From: a virus
IMG/VR virus record: IMGVR_UViG_3300037520_002383
Span: 18,925-82,924 of that record
DNA: 64,000 nucleotides
Strand: one strand, 5' to 3'
Both the position numbers and the translations under genes were made by a program. Positions 15,510 to 22,221 of this stretch are shown here, one piece after another; positions within the stretch are counted from its first letter, which is position 1, and each line of letters begins with the position of its first letter. The notes under the pieces were generated by a model. The model saw nothing but the letters and a program-made list of their open reading frames with translations, was not told the DNA's origin and made no database searches.

Positions 15510-15683
15510 GTGCGCGACCTCAAGATCGTTCCCGATTCATCGTGGTTCCAGGTATGGGAGGAGTCACGACACATCGCCACGTTCTACAACCAAGAAGACG
15601 CCTTGGCGTTTGTAGACGGCTTCGTATTGGTGGAAATGGTAAAAAGGTATCTGAAGTCGGATAAGGAAGGAGGCAGCCGATGA
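15510..15683 (+). CDS. Small hypothetical protein (57 aa, GTG start)
   Basis: The GTG at 15510 (VRDLKIVPD) has a GAGGAGA Shine-Dalgarno at 15494-15500. The upstream in-frame ATG at 15471 lies inside the previous gene and lacks one. Compact alpha/beta pattern (SSWFQVWEESRHIATFYN then QEDALAFVDGFV). Stop overlaps the next ATG. Unknown role. Confidence 0.7.
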   Translation: MRDLKIVPDSSWFQVWEESRHIATFYNQEDALAFVDGFVLVEMVKRYLKSDKEGGSR

Positions 15684-15997
15684 TCACCCTCAACTTCTAT
15701 ACCATCGCCGAACGACGACCAAGGCATGGCCAGGAGCTGGTGTATCTGCGACGCGGCGACAGCTTTGGTTTCGTTGCATTCGAGCCAGTGGAGGGCACGG
15801 CAGAATACTGCTGGTTTGGCATGGACGAATATGGCGACTTTGACGGCAACCAACTAATATACGAAGATGATGGGCAGCCGCCACCACCCGGCTACCGGCT
15901 GGAGATCATGTTTGGAAACCGTGTGATCGACGAAGAGAACTACTGGTGGTGCCCCATGGACGAGTACGACGCCGCCTTTCCCCAGCAACGGGAATGA
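15680..15997 (+). CDS. Small acidic protein, DUF551-like N-terminus
   Basis: 105 residues, ATGA overlap. The opening FYTIAERRPRHGQELVYLRRGD resembles the start of DUF551-type phage proteins (the W-x-S-x-x-E-R-x-P pattern with a DGQ-like turn). The rest is acidic and aromatic (EEGTAEYCWFGMDEYG-like). Similarity is limited to the first ~25 residues. Unknown function. Confidence 0.7.
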   Translation: MITLNFYTIAERRPRHGQELVYLRRGDSFGFVAFEPVEGTAEYCWFGMDEYGDFDGNQLIYEDDGQPPPPGYRLEIMFGNRVIDEENYWWCPMDEYDAAFPQQRE

Positions 15998-16000
15998 AGC

Positions 16001-16027
16001 AGACCCTGGAGCAATCCGGGGTCTTTC
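16001..16027 (+). terminator. Weak intrinsic terminator
   Basis: AGACCCTGG (16001-16009) can pair with CCGGGGTCT (16016-16024) around a 6-nt loop, followed by TTCATT. The T run is short, so efficiency is uncertain. Confidence 0.5.
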
Positions 16028-16038
16028 ATTGATAGATG

Positions 16039-16067
16039 TTGACAACTACCGAGGCTTCAGGTATCTA
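16039..16067 (+). promoter_or_regulatory. Sigma70-like promoter, probable leaderless type
   Basis: TTGACA 16039-16044, 17-bp spacer, TATCTA 16062-16067 (a weaker -10 than its relatives), 8 nt to ATG 16076. Confidence 0.65.
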
Positions 16068-16075
16068 TGCAGACC

Positions 16076-16264
16076 ATGAACGACACCATCACCATACCCG
16101 CTCGCGCCCTATCCGTTGGCCACATCCTCTGCACCCACGACGGCCGCCGGCTGTCGATCACGGGCGTCATCGTCGGCGCCATCGTGCAAGCCCAGGCCCA
16201 TCACGGCAACAGCCGCCACACCTTTTTCTTCCCCATCACCGCCTCTGTCACGGTGGCGGCATGA
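16076..16264 (+). CDS. Small hypothetical protein (leaderless start)
   Basis: 62 residues, MNDTITIPARAL. An in-frame ATG at 16067 touches the -10 box, so 16076 is preferred. All-beta looking sequence (LSVGHILCTHDGRRLSITGVIVGAIV). ATGA overlap with the next gene. Confidence 0.74.
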   Translation: MNDTITIPARALSVGHILCTHDGRRLSITGVIVGAIVQAQAHHGNSRHTFFFPITASVTVAA

Positions 16265-16737
16265 ATATCTTCATCCTCGACAGCGACCCGGTGGCGGCGG
16301 CGTGGGCGACGGTCGACAAGCATGCCGTCAAGATGCCGCTGGAGACGGCGCAGATGGCCTGCACCATCGCCCGCAGTCTCGGCGTCGACGACGTCGCCTA
16401 CCGCAGCACCCATGCAAGTCACCCCTGCACCCTCTGGGCGGCGGCCAGCGATGAGTCATGGCAGTGGCTGATGGCCCACGGCCTTGCCCTCTGCGAGACC
16501 TACAGCGCCCGCTACGGCCGCCAGCATGCGTCTGAGGCCATCCTGCGTCACGTCGCCGCCCTGAAGCTGCCGCTGCCTCGCCGCAGCATGCCCGCCTTCG
16601 CTCAAGCCATGCCCGACGCCTACAGGCGGCCTGACGCCGTCGCCGCCTACCGCGCCTACTACCGCGGCGACAAGGCGCGCTTCGCCGCTTGGCGACAGCC
16701 GGCTCAGACCCCCGATTGGTGGCAAGAGACTACTTGA
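16261..16737 (+). CDS. Conserved phage protein (MNIFxLDxDP family)
   Basis: 158 residues. Strong pattern of a widespread viral/phage family: MNIFILDSDP start, VDKHAVKMPLETAQM, STHASHPCTLWAAAS, ESWQWLMAHGLALCETYSARYG, then AMPDAYRRPDAVAAYRAYYRGDKARFAAW near the end. Conserved His, Cys and Trp suggest an enzyme. Family members are sometimes labelled pyrimidine-dimer glycosylase-like, which I cannot confirm. The -35 of the next promoter overlaps its stop codon. Confidence 0.82.
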   Translation: MNIFILDSDPVAAAWATVDKHAVKMPLETAQMACTIARSLGVDDVAYRSTHASHPCTLWAAASDESWQWLMAHGLALCETYSARYGRQHASEAILRHVAALKLPLPRRSMPAFAQAMPDAYRRPDAVAAYRAYYRGDKARFAAWRQPAQTPDWWQETT

Positions 16738-16763
16738 CAGCCGCCTTTGACTTCGTATAGGCT
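16734..16763 (+). promoter_or_regulatory. Sigma70-like promoter, leaderless type
   Basis: TTGACA 16734-16739 (covering the upstream stop), 18-bp spacer, TAGGCT 16758-16763, 6 nt to ATG 16770. Confidence 0.8.
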
Positions 16764-16769
16764 GACGAC

Positions 16770-16961
16770 ATGATTTACTACGCCTTCAATGACGACGATC
16801 GAGCCAATATCATGGGTAGATTCGAAGACGAAACTGAAGACGATTGTTATCGAGATGGCAGCCAAGATATTAGCCACGATATCATTTATCCAAATGACAC
16901 CGAAGAGGCGCTGACCCCGCAGCAGGCTCAGGACGAGATGCCTGACCTGCTGCCTTTCTGA
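16770..16961 (+). CDS. Small acidic protein (leaderless start)
   Basis: 63 residues, very acidic (NDDDRANIMGRFEDETEDD), a composition typical of small phage DNA-mimic or inhibitor proteins, though that role is only a guess. Own promoter. Unknown function. Confidence 0.74.
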   Translation: MIYYAFNDDDRANIMGRFEDETEDDCYRDGSQDISHDIIYPNDTEEALTPQQAQDEMPDLLPF

Positions 16962-17020
16962 GAGACTAAGCCAACCTTCTACGGGAGCCGGCAACGGCAG
17001 CCAGCAACCAAAGGAGCCCT

Positions 17021-18370
17021 ATGCCCCGCAAGCCCCGTTCGAAGGTCGCCCATCGCAAGATCTTTGTGCTCGATACCAATGTATTGTTGCATGATCCAAG
17101 AGCCATATTCTCTTTTGGCGACAATGATGTAGTCATCCCCATCTATGTTGTCGAGGAAATCGATACATTCAAGAAGGATGCCAGCGAGCTGGGGCGGAAT
17201 GCGCGGGAAGTTAGCCGCCACCTCGATGAACTGCGGGCCGCGGGCTCTCTGGCCAGAGGCGTGCCGTTGCCCAAGGGCGGCAGCCTGCGGGTGGCCACGA
17301 CGCACCTTGAGCTGCCCGAAGAGGTGACCACCGACCGCGGCCAAGACAGCAAGATCATGGCCGTGGCGTTAGACCTCAGCAGCTGCAGCGACCAGAAGGT
17401 CGTCTTCATCACCAAGGATACGAACCTGCGTATCCGCGCCGACGCCGTCGGCATCTATACCGAGGACTTTGAGCCCGAGCAGGTGGTTGCCATCGATGAC
17501 CTCTATCACGGCTGGCAGGAGATCGATGTCGCCGAGGAAGTCATCCACGACTTCTACACCGCCGGCGCCTGCCGCCTGCCTGATGCCGTCTACGGCCCCA
17601 ACCAGTACCTGTGCCTGAAGGCGCGTGGCAACCCCGGCTACAGCGCCATCGGCCGCGTCAAGCCGGCTGAGGGCGGTGGTTGGCTGCTGGCGCCCTTGGC
17701 TGCACACCCCGGCGGCGTCTGGGGCCTGAAGCCCAAGAACCGGGAGCAGTCGTTTGCCCTCGATGCGCTGATGGACGACGACATCAAACTGGTGACGCTC
17801 GTCGGCAAGGCGGGCTGCGGCAAGACGCTGATGGCCATCGCCGCCGGCCTCGCCAAGGTCACTGACAGCCACAGCTTCCAGAAGCTGCTGGTATCGCGCC
17901 CCGTCTTCCCGCTGGGCCGCGACATCGGCTACCTGCCGGGGACGGTGGAGGAGAAGCTGAACCCCTGGATGCAGCCGATCTTCGACAACGTCGAGTTCCT
18001 GATGGGGCTGACGACGAAGGAGAAGAAGAAGGGCCGCAGCCATAAGGAGTTGATTGATCTGGGTCTGGTGCAGATTGAGCCCCTGACATACATCCGCGGC
18101 CGCAGCATTCCGCAGCAGTACATGATCGTCGACGAGGCGCAGAACCTGACGCCGCATGAAGTCAAGACCATCATCAGCCGCGCCGGCGAGGGCACCAAGA
18201 TCGTGTTGACGGGCGACCCCTACCAGATCGACAACCCCTACGTCGATCAGACCAACAACGGCCTCGTCCACGTCGTCAACCGCTTCCGCGGCGAGAAGAT
18301 CGCGGCGCACGTCATGCTGACGAAGGGCGAGCGGTCGCCGCTGGCTGAGATCGCCACCAACCTGCTGTAG
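17021..18370 (+). CDS. phoH: PIN-PhoH fusion protein (PhoH-like ATPase/ribonuclease)
   Basis: 449 residues, AAAGGAG Shine-Dalgarno. Residues about 10-150 form a PIN nuclease domain with the acidic set FVLDTN (D18), VVEEID (E45/E46) and FITKDTN (D133). Residues about 235-449 form a PhoH ATPase domain with Walker A VGKAGCGKT (261-269), Walker B YMIVDEAQN (367-375), TGDPYQID and a C-terminal arginine region. PIN-PhoH (PhoH2) proteins act as ATP-dependent RNA unwinding nucleases. Full length, all key residues present. In phages the role is probably RNA turnover. Not preceded by a promoter of the leaderless class. Confidence 0.92.
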   Translation: MPRKPRSKVAHRKIFVLDTNVLLHDPRAIFSFGDNDVVIPIYVVEEIDTFKKDASELGRNAREVSRHLDELRAAGSLARGVPLPKGGSLRVATTHLELPEEVTTDRGQDSKIMAVALDLSSCSDQKVVFITKDTNLRIRADAVGIYTEDFEPEQVVAIDDLYHGWQEIDVAEEVIHDFYTAGACRLPDAVYGPNQYLCLKARGNPGYSAIGRVKPAEGGGWLLAPLAAHPGGVWGLKPKNREQSFALDALMDDDIKLVTLVGKAGCGKTLMAIAAGLAKVTDSHSFQKLLVSRPVFPLGRDIGYLPGTVEEKLNPWMQPIFDNVEFLMGLTTKEKKKGRSHKELIDLGLVQIEPLTYIRGRSIPQQYMIVDEAQNLTPHEVKTIISRAGEGTKIVLTGDPYQIDNPYVDQTNNGLVHVVNRFRGEKIAAHVMLTKGERSPLAEIATNLL

Positions 18371-18377
18371 AAACTGG

Positions 18378-18406
18378 TTGACGGCCGCCCCAGCCTCTTG
18401 TAGGCT
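18378..18406 (+). promoter_or_regulatory. Sigma70-like promoter, leaderless type
   Basis: TTGACG 18378-18383, 17-bp spacer, TAGGCT 18401-18406, 6 nt to ATG 18413. Confidence 0.82.
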
Positions 18407-18412
18407 GGGGCC

Positions 18413-18547
18413 ATGACGTATCTGCTGGCTGAACTCAAACATCTCAAGACCCATTGGTTTTCGTGCCTGATATCGTGTTTGGCCGCGCATATGGCCATGG
18501 AGGCGGCGGAATGGCTATTGGAAGTCATTCTTGGGGCAAAGATGTAG
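18413..18547 (+). CDS. Small hypothetical protein (44 aa, leaderless)
   Basis: Short frame MTYLLAELKHLKTHWFSCLI ending at TAG 18545-18547. A near-consensus promoter places its ATG at the expected transcription start, which is the main evidence that it is expressed. One hydrophobic stretch (WFSCLISCLAAHMAM) could be a membrane helix; two Cys lie in it. Unknown role. Confidence 0.65.
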   Translation: MTYLLAELKHLKTHWFSCLISCLAAHMAMEAAEWLLEVILGAKM

Positions 18548-18555
18548 TGGATCAC

Positions 18556-18584
18556 TTGACTTTTCTTGTTGACCCCCATACACT
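18556..18584 (+). promoter_or_regulatory. Sigma70-like promoter, leaderless type
   Basis: TTGACT 18556-18561, 17-bp spacer, TACACT 18579-18584, 6 nt to ATG 18591. A second TTGACC inside the spacer is too close to the -10 to serve. Confidence 0.78.
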
Positions 18585-18590
18585 CATCAC

Positions 18591-18845
18591 ATGACCAACA
18601 TCATAACACTCGACGCCGACGCCGTTCACATCCTGCACATGATCGCCGGCGGTCTGCGTCATGAAAATACCCTACGCCAATATCTACAGGATGACGCCGA
18701 GGGTCGCGAGATCCTGGCTCGCGACCTCCGCGCCCCCGGACGTCAAATCGATGAACTGCAGCGTCGGGGACTCATTGAAGTTGACGACAATGAGGCAATC
18801 ACGGTTGCGGATATCGTCAAATCTCTTATCATCATCGTTGAATAA
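18591..18845 (+). CDS. Small protein, possible winged helix (leaderless start)
   Basis: 84 residues, MTNIITLDADAV. The pattern of helices RQIDELQRRGLIEVDDNEAITV resembles the recognition helix and wing of a small transcription regulator, but the match is weak. It is followed at 23 nt by the next gene with a Shine-Dalgarno. Confidence 0.72.
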   Translation: MTNIITLDADAVHILHMIAGGLRHENTLRQYLQDDAEGREILARDLRAPGRQIDELQRRGLIEVDDNEAITVADIVKSLIIIVE

Positions 18846-18867
18846 ACCTAAGCCCCAGGAACCCGCA

Positions 18868-19107
18868 ATGATTGATACCAATGAAATCCAACAGAAAGTG
18901 CAGTCGATCTGCGACGCCCACAGTGGTCCGCATCTGTTCGAGGGCGGCTACGGCCTATCTTGCTTCGTATCGGTGTGCGTTGATGCAGATGGCGAAAAGG
19001 TGACGGTACGCAACGCCGCCTACGGCAATGGCCTGCAGCTGGGCGCAGCCTTTTCTGATGCGATGAAGGCGGCCGGGTTCAACGAGTTCGATGTAGTTTT
19101 GGATTGA
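18868..19107 (+). CDS. Small hypothetical protein
   Basis: 79 residues from ATG 18868 with a CAGGA Shine-Dalgarno; the frame is open upstream but overlaps the previous gene. Beta-rich middle (SCFVSVCVDADGEKVTVRNAAYG). The -35 of the next promoter starts just after its stop codon. Confidence 0.74.
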   Translation: MIDTNEIQQKVQSICDAHSGPHLFEGGYGLSCFVSVCVDADGEKVTVRNAAYGNGLQLGAAFSDAMKAAGFNEFDVVLD

Positions 19108-19109
19108 GC

Positions 19110-19137
19110 TTGACTTTTGTGGTTTTTTCTCTAGGAT
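19110..19137 (+). promoter_or_regulatory. Sigma70-like promoter, leaderless type
   Basis: TTGACT 19110-19115, 16-bp spacer, TAGGAT 19132-19137, 7 nt to ATG 19145. Confidence 0.75.
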
Positions 19138-19144
19138 GCTTGTC

Positions 19145-19846
19145 ATGACCCAAACAATCACTGCCGAAACTCGCCAGAGACTCACCGAAATCGTCAACGC
19201 CGGCCTCGTCAGTGGGCTCGGCGAAGCCAAGGCTGGAAGCCTTTGCATCGAGGCTGCGATCTGCCTCGCCATGGGTGAGCCGCACTCCGATCGCCCATCG
19301 TGCGTTGCGGAGCCGGATAGGGAGTTTGCGATCAGGATCAATGACGCGAAGTGGTCGTCGAAGGAGGCGAGAACGCAAGCACTGCTGCCGCTCGCCCTCG
19401 CTCAGCTAGGCACGGCTGGCAGCGATCGCACGGCTTGGGTGCAGCGAGTAGCCGAGGGGACGATCCGCCGAATCCTGCCGATTGCGCTGCGCGCTGCGGC
19501 AAGCATGCATCCCCACGAGCGACACCGTGCAGCACTGGAGGATGCCGCGCTGCGATGCGAGCAAGAGGGCACGAGGACCGCCGCCGCCTCCGCCGCCTCC
19601 GCCACCTACGCCGCCGCCTCCGCCGCCTCCTACGCCGCCCGCGCCGACGCCGCCTACGCCGCCGCCGCCCGCGCCGCCGCCTACGCCGCCTACGCCTACG
19701 CCGACGCCTACGCCGACGCCTACGCCGACGCCGCCGCCGACGCCGCCGACGCCGCCGCCGCCGCCTACGCCTCCTACGCCGCCGACGACGTACTGCGACT
19801 TGCGGTGCAGATCGCGCTCGATGCCTATGCGGCTGAGGTGGAGTGA
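19145..19846 (+). CDS. Alanine-repeat protein, paralogue of the gene at 63815
   Basis: 233 residues from ATG 19145 (the ATG at 19136 is in the -10 box). Three parts are visible. First, a conserved N-terminal domain, about 1-120, with RQRLTEIVNAGLVSGLGEA and CIEAAICLAMGEPHSDRPSC. Second, an alanine-rich low-complexity segment, about 145-212, built of AAYA/ADAYA units. Third, a conserved tail DDVLRLAVQIALDAYAAE. The same RCEQEGTRTAAA lead-in and tail occur in the gene at 63815-64000 with a far shorter repeat. Long helical Ala repeats recall immunity-protein-like families, but I cannot name one. GC-rich compared with its surroundings. Confidence 0.75.
   Translation: MTQTITAETRQRLTEIVNAGLVSGLGEAKAGSLCIEAAICLAMGEPHSDRPSCVAEPDREFAIRINDAKWSSKEARTQALLPLALAQLGTAGSDRTAWVQRVAEGTIRRILPIALRAAASMHPHERHRAALEDAALRCEQEGTRTAAASAASATYAAASAASYAARADAAYAAAARAAAYAAYAYADAYADAYADAAADAADAAAAAYASYAADDVLRLAVQIALDAYAAEVE
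19578..19790 (+). repeat. GCC-rich low-complexity tandem repeat in coding sequence
   Basis: About 210 bp made of short in-frame units such as GCCGCC, GCCTACGCC and GCCGACGCCTAC, including a 15-nt unit repeated three times near 19700-19730. Period is a multiple of 3, so length changes keep the frame. It produces long spurious Arg- and Pro-rich frames on other readings. Confidence 0.85.
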
Positions 19847-20127
19847 TGGCTAAAAGGTCACCCGTCGACAAAGATACATGGATCGAGTACGCGAGAGGCG
19901 GGCATTGTGGCCTGTGCGGAAACAGCGGCCTCATCAGCATGAGTGGCTTGACGACCCCTGCCGGTACATTATTGGCGGCGCTTGAGAAGGTTCCCTGCAT
20001 CTGTCCGAACGGCAGGACCATCAAGTACGCAAGGGACAAGGCGGCGCCGCCGGCTTCAGCGACTTCGACATCACCCTTGACTGAGGGCTTGACGGCGGCG
20101 GCGGAAGGCTGTAGGCTGGGGGCATGA
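19846..20127 (+). CDS. Small Cys-motif protein whose tail is encoded by a promoter
   Basis: 93 residues from ATG 19846 (TGATG overlap). HCGLCGNSG and CICPNG give a CxxC...CxC zinc-type pattern in the first 60 residues. The last ~13 residues (LTAAAEGCRLGA) are the translation of the next gene's promoter. So the natural end of this protein was probably upstream, or the promoter was inserted into it. Function unknown. Confidence 0.7.
   Translation: MAKRSPVDKDTWIEYARGGHCGLCGNSGLISMSGLTTPAGTLLAALEKVPCICPNGRTIKYARDKAAPPASATSTSPLTEGLTAAAEGCRLGA
20089..20117 (+). promoter_or_regulatory. Sigma70-like promoter, leaderless type
   Basis: TTGACG 20089-20094, 17-bp spacer, TAGGCT 20112-20117, 6 nt to ATG 20124. 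Fully inside the 3' end of the previous gene. Confidence 0.8.
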
Positions 20128-20273
20128 ACCGCAACAGCACCTCCCCAAACTTCTTCACCATCGCCTTCCTCGCCGCCCGCAGCCTCATCAGGCACCCGCG
20201 GTCGCAGTTCGCCGCCAACTGGCGCCGCGACCTCGCCTACGGCCTTGAAGGCTTCGACTGCCTGAAGGCGTAG
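20124..20273 (+). CDS. Small hypothetical protein (49 aa, leaderless)
   Basis: MNRNSTSPNFFTIAFLAARS to TAG at 20271-20273. Supported by a promoter that puts its ATG at the transcription start and by the ATGA overlap with the previous stop. Moderately hydrophobic N-half, Arg-rich centre (IRHPRSQFAANWRRDLAYG). Unknown role. Confidence 0.65.
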   Translation: MNRNSTSPNFFTIAFLAARSLIRHPRSQFAANWRRDLAYGLEGFDCLKA

Positions 20274-20279
20274 CCACGT

Positions 20280-20350
20280 CCCGGCTATCTGGCGACAATC
20301 ATCGCCACTCAAGCCGGTGTCTGGCGACAATAACCCGCACCATAGCCGGG
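20280..20350 (+). promoter_or_regulatory. Inverted repeat enclosing two direct repeats (possible operator or RNA element)
   Basis: CCCGGCTAT (20280-20288) and ATAGCCGGG (20342-20350) are a perfect 9-bp inverted pair 53 nt apart. Between them the 12-mer TCTGGCGACAAT occurs twice (20288-20299 and 20320-20331), 32 bp apart, about three helical turns. The element is in a non-coding gap just before the gene at 20386. Confidence 0.5.
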
Positions 20351-20354
20351 GGCC

Positions 20355-20375
20355 GAGGCCTCCGGCGCCTCTTTT
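20355..20375 (+). terminator. Possible short terminator
   Basis: GAGGC (20355-20359) and GCCTC (20367-20371) with a 7-nt loop followed by TTTT. Short stem, so weak support; the TTTT lies just before the Shine-Dalgarno of the next gene. Confidence 0.35.
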
Positions 20376-20385
20376 GGAGACCAAG

Positions 20386-20640
20386 ATGACTGCCAGAGAA
20401 CGCCTGCGACTGAAGGGGCCGGGGATTGCCCTGAGCCTCCGCGTGCCCGAAAACACCGTCCCCAGCTACGACCACGCCCTTGTCTCGACCCTCGACGGCC
20501 GCGCCGAGGCCCGCTACTACATGGCCATCGATGAGGGCCTGCTGGTGGCCGGCGGCGCCGAAGTCGATCTGACGCCGCGGCAGCTTTTGTGGCTGCTGGC
20601 TCAGGGGCGGGTGCTGGATAACGCCATTGAAAGTGCTTGA
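20386..20640 (+). CDS. Small hypothetical protein
   Basis: 84 residues, ATG 20386 (MTARERLRLKG) with a TGGAGA Shine-Dalgarno; the upstream in-frame ATG at 20317 would read through the repeat element and has none. C-terminal strand-helix VDLTPRQLLWLLAQGRVLD. No promoter of the common class upstream. Unknown function. Confidence 0.74.
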   Translation: MTARERLRLKGPGIALSLRVPENTVPSYDHALVSTLDGRAEARYYMAIDEGLLVAGGAEVDLTPRQLLWLLAQGRVLDNAIESA

Positions 20641-20665
20641 CGGCTTGCGACGTAGCTGGTAGGCT
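20637..20665 (+). promoter_or_regulatory. Sigma70-like promoter, leadered type
   Basis: TTGACG 20637-20642 (on the upstream stop), 17-bp spacer, TAGGCT 20660-20665. The ATG is 22 nt beyond, preceded by TAGGAG, so this transcript has a normal leader. Confidence 0.8.
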
Positions 20666-20687
20666 GCGACGCCATAGGAGTAGGCAT

Positions 20688-21245
20688 ATGCAAATCAACG
20701 AAGTCGTCGGTGACAAAAACACACGCACCTTCAGTATCGTCATCCGGCCCCAAGTGGGGGAGCGCCAGCGCCTACGCCACATCCGACTCAGCGAATCACT
20801 AGCCGACGACGACAGCCGCTGGGTCGTTTCCCGTTTCTGCAATGCACAGGATGCCGCATTCCGATGGCATACCCATGGCCTTGAACAGACGTCTTTCAAC
20901 AATGAAGAGGAGGCGATGGCGCTGTTCCAGTCTCTGGTGGCTGAGGCACAGGGCGGCAGCCAGCCGCGACTGGAGGTCATGCGCCGCCCCGTGGGAGTCG
21001 CCGATGATCGCGACATTGCCGCCTACATCCGCTGCCACCTGCAGCTGCTGGCGATGCGCGAAACCAAGCACTACCGCTGCCTCACCGTCACCGACGCCGT
21101 CTACCGGCGCCTTGATCGGCAGCCGCTGACGGAGACCGACATCAGGGTGCTGCGGGGCCTGCGATGGGGCCAAATCCACAACGTAGGCGTCGCCGCCGAC
21201 GGCCTGAAGGCCAACGTCCACAGCCAGTGCGACTCCGGCGACTGA
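20688..21245 (+). CDS. Hypothetical protein
   Basis: 185 residues from ATG 20688 with a TAGGAG Shine-Dalgarno. The first half is beta-rich (RTFSIVIRPQVGERQRLRHIRL), the middle acidic and helical, the end contains a helix-turn-helix-like stretch (CLTVTDAVYRRLDRQPLTETD). No known family. Own promoter. Confidence 0.76.
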   Translation: MQINEVVGDKNTRTFSIVIRPQVGERQRLRHIRLSESLADDDSRWVVSRFCNAQDAAFRWHTHGLEQTSFNNEEEAMALFQSLVAEAQGGSQPRLEVMRRPVGVADDRDIAAYIRCHLQLLAMRETKHYRCLTVTDAVYRRLDRQPLTETDIRVLRGLRWGQIHNVGVAADGLKANVHSQCDSGD

Positions 21246-21258
21246 TGCAGAACGATAC

Positions 21259-21287
21259 TTGACAACCGGCGACTCAGCCCATAGACT
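21259..21287 (+). promoter_or_regulatory. Sigma70-like promoter, leaderless type
   Basis: TTGACA 21259-21264, 17-bp spacer, TAGACT 21282-21287, 6 nt to ATG 21294. Confidence 0.82.
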
Positions 21288-21293
21288 TTGGTC

Positions 21294-21524
21294 ATGAACA
21301 AAAACATCGTCCTCGCCATCGGCACCAAGATCCACTACACGGGCGACATCGCCAATGACGCCGGTGAAGGCGAGATCACGGCCATTCACGCCAGCAAGTG
21401 GTATGGTCATGTCTTTGACGTAACACTCAATGACGGCCGGGTCTGTGCGGGTCTCACCGCCGGTTCCTTTGGGCCGCTGCGCCCCGGCAACTGCAGCGAC
21501 CGCTTTCAGGTTATTGATACTTGA
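21294..21524 (+). CDS. Small hypothetical protein (leaderless start)
   Basis: 76 residues, MNKNIVLAIGTKIHYTGD. Beta-barrel-like pattern: IGTKIHYTGDIANDAGEGEITAIH followed by HVFDVTLNDGRV resembles small SH3-like phage proteins. The next promoter's -35 overlaps its stop. Confidence 0.76.
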   Translation: MNKNIVLAIGTKIHYTGDIANDAGEGEITAIHASKWYGHVFDVTLNDGRVCAGLTAGSFGPLRPGNCSDRFQVIDT

Positions 21525-21549
21525 CATCCAGCTCGTATTCACTATACAT
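21521..21549 (+). promoter_or_regulatory. Sigma70-like promoter, leadered type
   Basis: TTGACA 21521-21526, 17-bp spacer, TATACA 21544-21549; ATG 20 nt later with an AAGAGGAGC Shine-Dalgarno. Confidence 0.78.
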
Positions 21550-21569
21550 CAAGCAAGAGGAGCAAACAC

Positions 21570-21929
21570 ATGAAGACGACCATCAAGATGACCATCGGCC
21601 TTAGCGAAGTTGCCAGCCAGCGCCTCAGTGGAAGGCGCTTCAGCATGAGCACGCCCTCAGGCGACGATGCCGTCCGCGAGGCCCTGAAGCGGGTCTTGGC
21701 TGAAGGCGCTATGGTGACCATCGGCGCCAGCGGCTTCCACAGCGGTAACCTCGCCGAGGCCATGGCCAGTGGCGTCTGCGGGGTCGTGGAGCCTATTCAC
21801 TCCGAGGTCTGGGATACGGACGTGCGTGACGGCATTCGCGGCTTCATCGAGGGGCTGCTGGATGGCCGCATGGAGAAGCCGCTGGGTGACAACCAGTGCC
21901 TGCAGCCGGGGCAGGCGGTCGTCATCTGA
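21570..21929 (+). CDS. Hypothetical protein
   Basis: 119 residues, strong AGAGGAG Shine-Dalgarno. N-terminal strand (TTIKMTIGLSEVASQRLSG), glycine turns (TIGASGFHSGNLAEAMASG) and an acidic helix (DGIRGFIEGLLDG). Not recognised. Confidence 0.76.
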   Translation: MKTTIKMTIGLSEVASQRLSGRRFSMSTPSGDDAVREALKRVLAEGAMVTIGASGFHSGNLAEAMASGVCGVVEPIHSEVWDTDVRDGIRGFIEGLLDGRMEKPLGDNQCLQPGQAVVI

Positions 21930-21971
21930 ACCCAGGGGGAATCTGTATGGGGAGCGCGCCGGGAGGTATTC

Positions 21972-22130
21972 ATGTTCCCCATCATTCCCCTTATCTTCGC
22001 CCTCCTCTTCAGCAGCCCCGTGGAAAGCGTCGCCTTTGCCCTCGCTGACTGCAAGATCCTGGTGACGCCCATCGAGGGGCCCATGGCTACGCCCAGGCCC
22101 GCGTCGGCCGTCAAATGGGTCTGTGACTAA
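21972..22130 (+). CDS. Small exported protein (52 aa)
   Basis: ATG 21972 with a GGGAGG Shine-Dalgarno 6 nt upstream; TAA at 22128-22130. Hydrophobic first 14 residues (MFPIIPLIFALLFSS) look like a short signal or membrane segment, then a small domain with two Cys (ALADCKILV, VKWVCD). Last gene of the plus-strand block before the strand switch. Confidence 0.65.
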   Translation: MFPIIPLIFALLFSSPVESVAFALADCKILVTPIEGPMATPRPASAVKWVCD

Positions 22131-22177
22131 TGCGCCGCCGTTTCGTCTGCGCCCTTCAGCCCCCCACAATAAACCAC

Positions 22178-22206
22178 TTGACGGCCGCCGCCAATGCCCA
22201 AAAGAC
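22178..22206 (+). other. Probable decayed promoter of the leaderless class
   Basis: TTGACG at 22178-22183 with the family-like GCCGCCGCC spacer start, then a 17-bp spacer to AAAGAC at 22201-22206, which does not match a -10. A start codon follows (22211) but opens only four codons. This gap (22131-22221) holds nothing else. Confidence 0.4.
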
Positions 22207-22221
22207 GACGATGCCGCGGCT

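Noticed and set aside
17369-18490. 373-residue minus-strand frame
   Set aside because: Lies wholly on the opposite strand of the PIN-PhoH gene, whose motifs are unambiguous; the frame is a GC-codon shadow.
19338-20456. 372-residue minus-strand frame with a huge Arg run
   Set aside because: It is the antisense of the GCC triplet repeat in the gene at 19145; poly-Arg composition and overlap with four supported plus-strand genes make coding very unlikely.
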